From a bacterium (GTDB lineage Bacteria > Desulfobacterota > JAPLJL01): DNA of 64,000 bases. How positions within the stretch are numbered: the stretch's first letter is position 1; each line of letters opens with the position of its first letter. The notes under the pieces were generated by a model. That model was not told the origin of the DNA. It ran no database searches and was given only the letters and a program-made list of their open reading frames with translations. Positions 43,269 to 51,397 of the stretch are shown here, one piece after another. The position numbers and the translations under genes were made by a program. Location of the stretch: positions 15,167 to 79,166 of the forward strand of contig JAQTNV010000009.1 in the NCBI GenBank assembly GCA_028713675.1. Reading direction: 5' to 3'.

Positions 43269-43520
43269 TCAGGCGGAGGCGGGGATTATGGAAGAGACAT
43301 AATCAACCACGTCTTTGACGGTCCGGATGTTTTTTATTTTCTCCTCGTCGATCTCGATATTCAGTTTCTCTTCGAGCATGCCGATCATGTCCAGGGCGTC
43401 AATGCTGTCCAGCCCCAGCTCCTCGAACAGCTTGGCGGAAAAGGAAATTTTCTCCTGCGGAACCTCAAACTGCTCCACGAAATAATACTTGATCATTTCG
43501 TAAATTTCTTCCTGCGTCAT
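43269..43520 (-). CDS. Acyl carrier protein (third of the cluster)
   Basis: This 83-residue ACP has its phosphopantetheine serine in FEELGLDSIDALDMIGMLEE (about residue 38). It is first in the operon with two dehydratases and a B12-type radical SAM enzyme. That context suggests that the radical SAM enzyme may work on chains held by this ACP (inference). Upstream DNA (43521-43637) is AT-rich with no clear promoter. Confidence 0.93.
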   Translation of the reverse strand: MTQEEIYEMIKYYFVEQFEVPQEKISFSAKLFEELGLDSIDALDMIGMLEEKLNIEIDEEKIKNIRTVKDVVDYVSSIIPASA

Positions 43521-43637
43521 TTTTCCCGAATCCCTTGAATTCTAATGATATTAATATGTTATCTTGCCGTTTTTTCCCGGGGGAAGATTATATTACCGCT
43601 CGGACAGGACTGTCAAACCGCGATCCGGGCCGGGGGT

Positions 43638-44849
43638 CTATGCCCGCGGACGTTTTTTCTGGGAGGATCTTAGGACGTCCAGGATGAGTTTGCTCATCCT
43701 GAGGGTCTGGGATTCTTTCGCGTAAAATTGTTCCCACGCCAGATGGTACAGCTTCTGCAATGTTTCCGGGCTCATGTTTCGCGGCCGGAAAACCACGTTG
43801 GCGGCGTTATAGTGGTTCCAGTCGCGGTCAAAAATGCGTTTTTCCGATTCCAGCTGTTCCCAGTACTGGGTATGCGGAAAAGGCGTGAGGATCGTGAACT
43901 CCGCCAAGTCCAGGTCGACCGTCAGGAGAAAATCGATGAACCGCTTGATGAAATCCTCGGTGTGGTCATCCAGCCCGAGCAGGATGGTGCCCTCCACCCC
44001 GATCCCGTGGTCATGGCAGAGCTTGATCCGGTCGCGGATTTTGTCCGAGATGGTGTAGATGGCGTGATACACATACCAGCATCCGGCCTCCCGGGCCAGC
44101 TTCAGGAGCTCCGCGTCCGTGGAAATCGGATGGGAAACCCAGCGCTTGCCCATGCCCTTCAGGGCCCGGAACAGCGTTTTCTGGTACTCGAGGTTCTGCT
44201 CCAGCGAGTTGTCCACGATGAACAGGTAGGGCGAACACCGCGCGACATCCTCCAGAACCCGGTCCATCGGCTTGATGCGGTGGACCCGGCCCCCCAGGAA
44301 GGGGGTGCAACAGGGCGCGCAATTGAAGCGGCACCCGCGCGAGGTCTCCACCAGGTCGACCAGTTCCCAGCCCTTGTGAGTGTAGAATTGTTGCTTGTCC
44401 AGCAGGTCCCGGCGCGGGAGGGGAACCGCGGAAATATCCGGAAAGGCTTCGTGGCGGTACACTTTTTTCATCCGCCCCCGCGTGAAGTCCTCCACCATCT
44501 GCGGGATCAGGCCCTCGCCCTCGCCGACCACGATCGCGTCGGCGTGCGCGGCCGCCTCCTGCTCGTGCAGGGCCACCGCCAGCCCGCCCATGACCACGGT
44601 CTTGCCCCGGGCCTTGAACTTCCGCGCGATCTCGTAGCCGTTCGGGGTCTGGCTGGAGAGCATCATCGAGATCCCGATCAGGTCGGCGTCGCGGTCGAAA
44701 TCGATCGGCTGGACATTCTCATCCGTGACCGAGACCTCCACCCCGGCGGGAACGTTCGCCGCGGCCTGGATGACGCCCAGAGGGGGAAGATTAAACGGGG
44801 TCTGGCCGGAGAGCTTCGGCCAGGTCGGATAAATCAGGTGAAAACGCAT
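43638..44849 (-). CDS. Cobalamin-binding-type radical SAM enzyme (B12-rSAM) 2
   Basis: The 403-residue class B radical SAM protein has a cobalamin-binding-like N-domain (about 1-145; MRFHLIYPTWPKLSGQTPF, LIGISMMLSSQTP, VVMGGLAVALH). It has an iron-sulphur motif in ETSRGCRFNCAPCCTPF (about residue 172). The domain has DENVQPIDFD where DxHxxG would be, as in HpnP/HpnR-type and BchQ/R-like methylases, so base-off/His-off cobalamin binding is likely. The C-terminus resembles the HpnP group. A six-codon upstream reading frame with a strong ribosome site lies just ahead (44859-44876). It is divergent from the next B12-rSAM gene. Confidence 0.85.
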   Translation of the reverse strand: MRFHLIYPTWPKLSGQTPFNLPPLGVIQAAANVPAGVEVSVTDENVQPIDFDRDADLIGISMMLSSQTPNGYEIARKFKARGKTVVMGGLAVALHEQEAAAHADAIVVGEGEGLIPQMVEDFTRGRMKKVYRHEAFPDISAVPLPRRDLLDKQQFYTHKGWELVDLVETSRGCRFNCAPCCTPFLGGRVHRIKPMDRVLEDVARCSPYLFIVDNSLEQNLEYQKTLFRALKGMGKRWVSHPISTDAELLKLAREAGCWYVYHAIYTISDKIRDRIKLCHDHGIGVEGTILLGLDDHTEDFIKRFIDFLLTVDLDLAEFTILTPFPHTQYWEQLESEKRIFDRDWNHYNAANVVFRPRNMSPETLQKLYHLAWEQFYAKESQTLRMSKLILDVLRSSQKKRPRA

Positions 44850-44858
44850 AACGGTGGC

Positions 44859-44876
44859 TTATCTTAACACACTCAT
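44859..44876 (-). promoter_or_regulatory. Possible upstream mini-ORF (MSVLR) before B12-rSAM 2
   Basis: ATG AGT GTG TTA AGA TAA follows a strong GGAGGAG by 2-3 bp. The main start codon 10 bp later has no ribosome site of its own, so translational coupling is possible. Confidence 0.3.
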
Positions 44877-44892
44877 TTCTCCTCCGGTAGGC

Positions 44893-44932
44893 CCGGAAAA
44901 TCCGGAAAATACCGGAACTGTCCGGGGTGAAA
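44893..44932. promoter_or_regulatory. CCGGAAAAT direct repeats between divergent radical SAM genes
   Basis: Two to three close copies (CCGGAAAATCCGGAAAATAC, then CCGGAACTGTCCGG) could be an operator. There is no other support. Confidence 0.25.
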
Positions 44933-44983
44933 CTCGGGCCATTCTCCGTCGGCCGATCGGCTTTCCGGGCGGCGAAAAACGCA

Positions 44984-45012
44984 TTGCAATGTAACCGGGA
45001 AGATGTTATAAA
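44984..45012 (+). promoter_or_regulatory. Promoter of B12-rSAM 3
   Basis: TTGCAA (44984-44989), a 17-bp spacer and TATAAA (45007-45012) end only 9 bp before the ATG at 45022. The transcript would be leaderless or nearly so. Confidence 0.55.
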
Positions 45013-45021
45013 ATCACCCAA

Positions 45022-46563
45022 ATGGCCCCCCTGAAATCAAAGCGTTACGGTCCGGGAAACCGCTTCCGGAAAATTTACCTGGTCGCCCCCCGCCATCCCG
45101 AAAACATCTGGGCCATGCAGGTAACGGTCGATCTTTTCGGGGCCAAAACCCTGATGCCCAACGCCGCCCTGGCCACCCTTATGGCCCTGACCCCGCCCGG
45201 GGTCTCGGTCGAATACGTGCTCGGCGACGAGAACCTCTCCCCGGTCGACTTTGACCTGCCCTGCGACCTCGTGGCCGTGACCGGGAGCACGCTCCATGCC
45301 CGGCGGATCCGCGAGATCTGCGGGGAATTCCGCCGGAGAAAGATCCCCGTCGCCCTGGGCGGGACCTACGCCAGTTTATACCGGGACGAACTGAGGGACC
45401 TGGCGGATTACCTTTTCATCGGCGAGGCCGAGGAGACCTGGCCGGAATTCCTCCGCCAGTGGCAGAACGGCAATGCCACCAGCACCTATGTTGCACAGTC
45501 ACACCCCGACCTCTCGATCAGCCCGGCCCCCGACTGGTCGCTGATTAACGCCCGTGATTACCTGTATCTCACGGTCCAGACCAGCCGCGGCTGCCCGAAC
45601 CGCTGCGACTTCTGCGACGTGATCCAGTATTTCGGTAGGGTCTACCGGACCAAGGCCATCCCGCAGATACTCGAGGAAGTGAAAACCGCCCACCGGCTGG
45701 GGGCGCAGACCGTGTTTTTCTCGGACGACAATTTCCTCGGCAACCGGTCCTTCACCAAGGAGCTCCTCCCGGAACTGATCCGCTGGAACACCGCCCAGGC
45801 CTACCCGCTCTCCTTTTCCGCCCAGGTCACCGTCCAGGCGGGGGACGATCCGGAACTTCTGAAAATGCTCGCGGACGCCAAGTTTTCCGTGCTGTTCCTG
45901 GGGGTGGAGACCTCCCGGAAGGAAAGCCTGGAGGAAATTCACAAGACCCACAATCTCCAGCACGACCTCCGCCAGCGGCTCCGGGCCATTTCCAGTTACG
46001 GGATGGTCCCCTTTCTCGGCATGATTGTCGGGTTTGACCACGATGATCTCACCATCTTTGACGAGCTTAACCAGTTCATTGATGACACCTACGCCCCGAT
46101 CGTCTGTCTCAGTCTTCTGAACGCACCGAAAAATACGGAATTATACAACCGGCTCCAGCGGGAGAACCGGCTGGTGGCGGACGATTTTTCCGGGGAATGG
46201 CAGTTTTTCTCCAACATCATCCCCAAGCAGATGACCCGGGAGGAACTGCAACAGCAATATGTGAAGCTTTTCCGGAAAATCTACGAACCCGAGCGGTTCG
46301 GGTTGCGGCTGGAACGGTGGCTGTCAAATGTGACATACCAGAGCGCCCTGTATGTAAACAAAAAATTCAGCCTGCGCCAGTTCGCCCGGGGCCTGCAGAT
46401 CATCAGGTTTTTTCTTTTCCGCACGGAAGCCCCGTTGCGCCGCCTGCTCTGGCGGAGCCTCGCCTTCACCTGGAAATTCGACCGCCGGCTTCTGCGGCGC
46501 ACTTTCTCCGTCATCGCCCAGTACCCGCATTTCTATTACTTTGTCGCCGCGATGAAAAAATAA
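45022..46563 (+). CDS. Cobalamin-binding-type radical SAM enzyme (B12-rSAM) 3, HpnP-like
   Basis: The 513-residue class B radical SAM protein has a cobalamin-binding-like N-domain (KIYLVAPRHPENIWAMQ, DLVAVTGSTLHARRI, VALGGTYASLY). The CxxxCxxC motif is in QTSRGCPNRCDFCDVIQYFG (about residue 190), followed by FFSDDNFLGN and a basic C-terminal region. Length and layout resemble HpnP/HpnR hopanoid C-methylases. The cobalamin loop reads DENLSPVDFD, without the DxHxxG His. No hopanoid genes are nearby, so a lipid or polyene substrate made by the cluster is inferred. It is transcribed divergently from B12-rSAM 2. Confidence 0.87.
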   Translation: MAPLKSKRYGPGNRFRKIYLVAPRHPENIWAMQVTVDLFGAKTLMPNAALATLMALTPPGVSVEYVLGDENLSPVDFDLPCDLVAVTGSTLHARRIREICGEFRRRKIPVALGGTYASLYRDELRDLADYLFIGEAEETWPEFLRQWQNGNATSTYVAQSHPDLSISPAPDWSLINARDYLYLTVQTSRGCPNRCDFCDVIQYFGRVYRTKAIPQILEEVKTAHRLGAQTVFFSDDNFLGNRSFTKELLPELIRWNTAQAYPLSFSAQVTVQAGDDPELLKMLADAKFSVLFLGVETSRKESLEEIHKTHNLQHDLRQRLRAISSYGMVPFLGMIVGFDHDDLTIFDELNQFIDDTYAPIVCLSLLNAPKNTELYNRLQRENRLVADDFSGEWQFFSNIIPKQMTREELQQQYVKLFRKIYEPERFGLRLERWLSNVTYQSALYVNKKFSLRQFARGLQIIRFFLFRTEAPLRRLLWRSLAFTWKFDRRLLRRTFSVIAQYPHFYYFVAAMKK

Positions 46564-46890
46564 CTGCTGATTGATATATTAATGTGTATAAAATAAATTT
46601 TGGCATTATGTATATTTTGGTTAATCAAAGCCATGAAAAAAACAGATATTTTATTTTTCAATCCCCCTTCATCCCCCTTTGATCAAGGGGGAAATTTCTT
46701 CACCCCTCTTTGTCGAAAGAGGGGGAGGGGAGATTTTCACAAGAAATCCCCAGAAAAACATAATGATATTCCCAGGATGCAATTTGTCTTTCGAGCAAAG
46801 GCTTATTTGAACTTTTCCTTACCACGTCCGTAGGATCAAAACTAATTATTTAAATTTAATAAAAGATAAGAATCATTTCCTCCCGATAAA
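46564..46890. repeat. Gap with hairpin repeat (copy 1 of an inverted pair)
   Basis: 46659-46739 contains two hairpins (TCCCCCTTTGATCAAGGGGG and CCCCTCTTTGTCGAAAGAGG). Its inverted copy is at 62656-62734. The rest is AT-rich with no gene. No clear promoter for the AMP ligase was found. Confidence 0.7.
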
Positions 46891-48270
46891 ATGCCGTACC
46901 GCATGGATTTCGAATCCTACCTCGCTTCTGAAATAAAACAGTGCCTGGCCGCTTTCGGGTCCGACGGCCGGTGGCCTTATGCCGCCGAGGGTGACAATGC
47001 GGACCTGATCCTCCGGAAGGCGGGCCGGATCCTGGAGCGGTTCCCGGCCTCACCCGGAGCGAATCCCAATCTTTGCCTGGCTTCCGGCCAAAAATCGACC
47101 GTGCTGGCCGCGATCGTGGCCTCGCTCTCCGGCGGCCCCTCCCTCATCATTCCTTATTCCCTGTCCGAACCCGTGGTGGCGGAAGCCGCGGCCGCCCTGG
47201 GCGCGGCCGGAGTGCTGTCCGACCGGCCGCTGGCTCTGCCTTCCGGGACCGCCAACCTCGTTCTGCCGGACGAGGCCGCGTCCTCCCCGCTCACCCCCAA
47301 ACTCTCCCGTGATCCCGGGGCTCCTTTTCTCTGGCTCTTCACCGGGGGCTCGACCGGGCGCCCCAAAGTCTGGTCCAAGACGCCGCTGAATCTGGTCGGC
47401 GAATCCATCTACCTCCGGGACACTTTCATGATCAATGCCGGCGACACCATTGTCGCCACGGTCCCGCCTTACCACATCTACGGCCTGCTTTTCTCCGTCC
47501 TGCTTCCCTGGGTCTCCCGGGCCAGGGTGGTCAACCAGGTCCCCTATTTCCCCCGGGAAATCATTTCGGCCCTGCGGGATTTCCGGGGCTCGGTCCTGGT
47601 CGGCTCCCCGGCCCATTACAAGGCCCTGGCCAATGTCCCGCTCGAGTCCCCTTCTTTGAAAATCGCCTTTTCCTCCGGCGGCTTCCTGGATCCCGGTCAC
47701 GGTATCGGTTTTTTCCGGCAGAACGGGATCGGCATCGTCGAGGTCTATGGTTCGACCGAAACCGGCGGGGTGGCGGCGCGCCGCTACGCCCAGGGCCGGA
47801 AAACCTGGACCCCCTTCGCTCCCCACCGGGTCCGGGTCTCGGAAGAACGGCTCTGCGTGGCTTCGCCCTTTCTCTCCCCGGACCTGGCCCGGGACCCGGA
47901 AGGGTTCTTCCGGACCGGTGACCGGGCGGCGGAATCCGTGAATGGGACCTTCACATTGCTCGGCCGGGCCGACGACATCGTGAAAATCGGGGGCAACCGG
48001 ATCGATATCGCGGAGATTGAGCAGAAAATCACGGGTTTACCGGGGGTTGAAGACGCTTTTGTCTTTGCCGTTCCGGTCGCGGAAGGCCGGGAAAACGAAA
48101 TCGCGGCCCTGGTTGTATCTTTACTGGATAATTCCGGGCTGCGGAGCCTGCTGGCTTCCGCGCTCAGCCCTCTGGAAATGCCCCGCCGGTTTAAAATTGT
48201 TAAGCAGATTCCCCTCTCGGCGACGGGCAAACGCGATCACAAAGCAGCGCTCGAACTTCTCGCAAAATAA
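46891..48270 (+). CDS. Acyl/aryl-AMP ligase (ANL superfamily, ApeH-like)
   Basis: It activates a carboxylic acid with ATP and transfers it to a thiol, most likely an ACP of this cluster. The 459-residue protein is a compact ANL enzyme. The P-loop is LFTGGSTGRPKVW (about residue 148), with VYGSTETGG, RTGDRA and GRADDIVKIGGNRID. The C-terminal catalytic Lys is in LSATGKRDH (about residue 450). The lengths and short C-terminal domain are as in aryl-polyene AMP ligases that load the aromatic starter. With the ammonia lyase, the substrate is probably coumarate or cinnamate (inference). It is transcribed alone. Confidence 0.88.
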   Translation: MPYRMDFESYLASEIKQCLAAFGSDGRWPYAAEGDNADLILRKAGRILERFPASPGANPNLCLASGQKSTVLAAIVASLSGGPSLIIPYSLSEPVVAEAAAALGAAGVLSDRPLALPSGTANLVLPDEAASSPLTPKLSRDPGAPFLWLFTGGSTGRPKVWSKTPLNLVGESIYLRDTFMINAGDTIVATVPPYHIYGLLFSVLLPWVSRARVVNQVPYFPREIISALRDFRGSVLVGSPAHYKALANVPLESPSLKIAFSSGGFLDPGHGIGFFRQNGIGIVEVYGSTETGGVAARRYAQGRKTWTPFAPHRVRVSEERLCVASPFLSPDLARDPEGFFRTGDRAAESVNGTFTLLGRADDIVKIGGNRIDIAEIEQKITGLPGVEDAFVFAVPVAEGRENEIAALVVSLLDNSGLRSLLASALSPLEMPRRFKIVKQIPLSATGKRDHKAALELLAK

Positions 48271-48856
48271 CGTAAGCGGTAAGGGGTTATAAACACGTTA
48301 GGGGTTTACGCCTTACGCTCTGCGCTTAGCGTTTGTCATCCTGAGCGCCTTTTATTTTTGTCATCCTGAGCGCCTTATATTTTTGTCATCCTGAGCGCCT
48401 TTTATTTTTGTCATCCTGAGCGCTAGCGAAGGATCTCGCTGTGGCCTTTTTTTCTTTTTTGGGGGGTTGGTTTCGCTCCCAAATTAGGTGTTGGGTGTTA
48501 GGTCATAGGTGATAGGATTAAACCCAGTATCATCACCCTCCCCTTCATCCCCTCCCCTCAAGGGAGGGGATAATATTTTTGTTACTTTCTTGTTATCAGT
48601 TCTTGGCATTTTGCCCTCTGCCCTATGCTCTATGCGGTCAGTTGATCATATGATGGACTCTATGAACTCATTGGGTCATGGGCATTAGGTTTTGCTCCAT
48701 GCCCTATGCTCTATGCCCTTTGACCTTTCACCTTTGAGCTTTGACCTATGACCCTGTTTTTCTGCTTACTGCTTACTGCTTACTGCCTACTGCTTACTGG
48801 TTTCCGGCTACTGGTTACTGACTACTGGTTACTGGTTACTGGTTACCGGCTACCGG
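48271..48856. repeat. Repeat-filled gap with tandem 28-bp units and 190-bp repeat copy 2
   Basis: 48334-48425 holds four tandem TTGTCATCCTGAGCGCCTTT units, the last continuing as GCTAGCGAAGGATCTC. 48446-48636 is copy 2 of the repeat at 26287-26475. 48680-48745 and 48762-48875 are TTTGACC and TACTGCT/TACTGGT heptamers. No gene is seen. Confidence 0.75.
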
Positions 48857-49438
48857 CTACTTGCTACTGGCTACTCTATTTTCAAATATATTTTGCTTAT
48901 GAGCATGCACAATCAGCCCCACCGCGAAGATTGTCCCGATGATCGAAATCATTTGCCAGTCGCATCGCCTCATTATTCCTATGGCCAGGATCGCGATCAT
49001 GACGAAAGAGGCGATGTAGCTCACCTTCCGGATTTTATACACTATCACCCAGGCAATGGCCGCTACACCCGCGGCTACGGGAGCGATCAACACCGAAAAA
49101 CCCAGCAGGTTGGCTACGCCTTTTCCCCCTTTGAATTTATGAAGGAAGGGAAACCGGTTTCCCATGATAAGCGCGCCTGCCACCAGAGGCAGGTAACCGA
49201 TCGGCAGCGTCAATAGTCCGATCCAGGTGATTAATACCGCGCGGCCGACGTCCAGGAGCAGGACCAGCGCCCCCCAGAAAAGGCCCGCCTGCCGGTAGAC
49301 ATTCATGGTCCCCGGGTTGCCGGAGAAGGAGAACCGGGGATCTTTTTTGCCGGCAACGCTGAAAAGCGCTATCGCGAAATTCAGCGAGGCGGCAGCATAC
49401 GCCCCCATCAATATCGGTATCAGTTTCCAGTAAATCAT
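48857..49438 (-). CDS. plsY: Glycerol-3-phosphate acyltransferase PlsY
   Basis: PlsY is an integral membrane enzyme that moves an acyl group from acyl-phosphate to glycerol-3-phosphate, the first step of phospholipid synthesis. The 193-residue protein has about five membrane helices. The family motifs include FSGNPGTMNVYRQAG near the N-terminus and FLHKFKGGKGVANLLG in the middle (Lys-Gly-Gly-Lys-Gly phosphate-binding loop). The motif-1 'SGNPGTMN' replaces the common 'GSGNxGATN', so it may be a divergent paralogue. It is separated by repeats on both sides but embedded in the biosynthetic cluster, where the DAK2-DegV kinase would supply acyl-phosphate. Confidence 0.88.
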   Translation of the reverse strand: MIYWKLIPILMGAYAAASLNFAIALFSVAGKKDPRFSFSGNPGTMNVYRQAGLFWGALVLLLDVGRAVLITWIGLLTLPIGYLPLVAGALIMGNRFPFLHKFKGGKGVANLLGFSVLIAPVAAGVAAIAWVIVYKIRKVSYIASFVMIAILAIGIMRRCDWQMISIIGTIFAVGLIVHAHKQNIFENRVASSK

Positions 49439-49936
49439 TTCATTTTATCCACTGATCGCATAGACTTCGTCCCCGCTTCCAGCCCGTAGGGCTTACAGGC
49501 CGGAGGGTAGGACTACGTCCCGGAGGGAGCAAAGGGCATCCTCTTACGCTTTCAGCTTCCAACTACGCCAATCCTACTACGCCAAGGCTTCCAACTACGC
49601 CAGGGCTTCGCTGGACAAGTCGCTGGACAAGTCGGGAGGACAGGTAGAGCATAGCGTTCAGAACGTCTATCTGGTCTATCTGGTCTATCTAGTCTATCTG
49701 GTTCATCTGGTTTCTTTAGTTTCTTTAGTTTCTTTGGTTTCTTTAGTTTCTTTAGTTTCTTTGGTTTCTTTAGTCACTGGTTTCTGGCTACCGGCTACTT
49801 GCTCCTGGCTACTTGCTACCGGTTACTGCTTACTGCCTACTGGTTTCCGGCTACTGGCCACCTGCTACTTGCTACTGGCTACTGGCTTTCTGCCCCCTGC
49901 TCCCTGCCCTTTGCTCTTTGCCCTCTGCCCTCTGCC
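49439..49936. repeat. Repeat-filled gap upstream of PlsY
   Basis: 49490-49640 has CTACGCCAAGGCTTC-type units. 49670-49775 is GTCTATCTG and GTTTCTTTA 9-mers in tandem. 49785-49935 is TACTGGC/TACTTGC and TGCCCTC heptamers. No gene is seen. Confidence 0.7.
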
Positions 49937-51397
49937 CTATGCTAATTCTAGGATCGTGAACAGATGCCCCTCGGCGCTGGCATGGTGGGCGGAGAATGAC
50001 TGCCGGTTGATCATGACCACGCTTTCCCGGGCGCCGATTTTCGTCACTTCAACCTTTTTCCAGGCGCCGGCCAGGGGTATTTTAAGGGCCTTGGCCGCGG
50101 CTTCCTTGATCCCCCAGACCCGGAGCAGGGCCGCCGTCTGTTCCCCGGATGATTCCGCGATCAGTATTTTTTCCTTCCCGGACAGGAAAATTCCCCGGCA
50201 TTTCAGGATCCGGTCGTTTTCCGGCTCGACATCCGCGCCGATGGGATGGGCGCCGGCCGCGGCCAGGGCGAATCTGCGGTCATGCGCCACGCTCCAGTAA
50301 AATTCGTTTCCTTCCTTCACCTTAAATGTGTCGATAATCGCGGGCCCGCCGGCAACGGCTGAACCGCGCAATTTCCGGACCAGGCGCTTCAGGGCGATTC
50401 TTCCCCCGGCATGGCTCTTCTTTCTTTTCTCCCCCAGCATTTTATCACGGGAGGTTTCCGGTTCTGAAAACGACCGGGATGAGAATGGCGCCAGGGCATT
50501 CAATTCAATGACGGTCAGCCCCAGGCAGTTTTCTTCCAGGTTTAGGAGCGGGTTTTCCGGCCCGGCGCGGAGCTCCGGGGGGACCTCCCGCCCCGCCGGA
50601 AAGGCCTCCCGCATTTTCAACCCCCGGACCGCTTCCCGGCATTCCCCCTGGAGATCATAAATCCAGAGGTCAAAGGTCAGCTCTTCGGGATTAATATTTT
50701 TCGGGATCACCCGGCAGTAATACCGTTCCCGAGGTACGGTCCTCTGCCGGACAAATCGCTGTTCATACCCGACCGGGATGGTCACGCGCCCGGTGTAACA
50801 ATATCCCCAGACGCAGGCCGCGTGAAAAGCGGCGTCGATGACAAACGGCGAGCCCGACGGCTCCTCCCGCTCAGCCGGTGAATCGGCGTAAAGATACGCG
50901 GACGCCCCGTCCGGGGAAAGATAAACACCTTCCCTGATATTCTGATACGCTGGCCCCAGTTTCACGATCTCCCGGTAAAGCGGTTCCGGGCCGATTTTCC
51001 GGCAGATCCCCTCGACCGCGCCGGCGATGTCCATCGGGAGGGCCGGGAGCTCCGGGGCCGGGCCGAAGGTCATCCGGGCGTGTTCCCTGGGCCTGGTGAT
51101 CCCGGCCCGCGGGGACTTGAACTCGGTGAAAAGCGCGGCCCGGATCCTTCCGGAGTCATCGGGGGCGAGCTCGACATCGGCATCCAGGCCGTCAACATTC
51201 TCCGGGAGCGGGAGAAAGCGCAGGAATTCCGCCCCCTGTGAACAGGATATGTCGGCGCCGGGATATGTCTTCCGCGCGGTTTCCGACAGGATGTGAATGA
51301 TTTCCGCGGCCGGGTAGACCGCTGGCCCTCCCGGGCGATGGTCGAACATATATGGGGAGATCGGGATCCGGACCGGGAAAGTGCGGCGGCCGTTCAT
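49937..51397 (-). CDS. PKS-type dehydratase fused to 4'-phosphopantetheinyl transferase
   Basis: The 486-residue fusion has an N-terminal double hot-dog polyketide dehydratase with the HxxxGxxxxP motif in MFDHRPGGPAVYPAAE (about residue 20). Its second catalytic motif is PFVIDAAFHAACVWG (about residue 190), so both active-site residues are present. The C-terminal part (about 330-486) is an Sfp/AcpS-like transferase with YWSVAHDRRFALAA, GADVEPEND and WGIKEAAAKALKIPL. The second domain should convert the cluster's apo-ACPs to holo form. The first could dehydrate 3-hydroxyacyl-ACP. It is the last gene of a seven-gene minus-strand operon, and its start overlaps the thioesterase stop by 4 bp. Confidence 0.85.
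   Translation of the reverse strand: MNGRRTFPVRIPISPYMFDHRPGGPAVYPAAEIIHILSETARKTYPGADISCSQGAEFLRFLPLPENVDGLDADVELAPDDSGRIRAALFTEFKSPRAGITRPREHARMTFGPAPELPALPMDIAGAVEGICRKIGPEPLYREIVKLGPAYQNIREGVYLSPDGASAYLYADSPAEREEPSGSPFVIDAAFHAACVWGYCYTGRVTIPVGYEQRFVRQRTVPRERYYCRVIPKNINPEELTFDLWIYDLQGECREAVRGLKMREAFPAGREVPPELRAGPENPLLNLEENCLGLTVIELNALAPFSSRSFSEPETSRDKMLGEKRKKSHAGGRIALKRLVRKLRGSAVAGGPAIIDTFKVKEGNEFYWSVAHDRRFALAAAGAHPIGADVEPENDRILKCRGIFLSGKEKILIAESSGEQTAALLRVWGIKEAAAKALKIPLAGAWKKVEVTKIGARESVVMINRQSFSAHHASAEGHLFTILELA

Noticed and set aside
41045-46563. Hopanoid methylation or modification locus
   Set aside because: HpnP-like radical SAM features are present but no squalene-hopene cyclase or other hpn gene is in the window; neighbours are KS/ACP genes.
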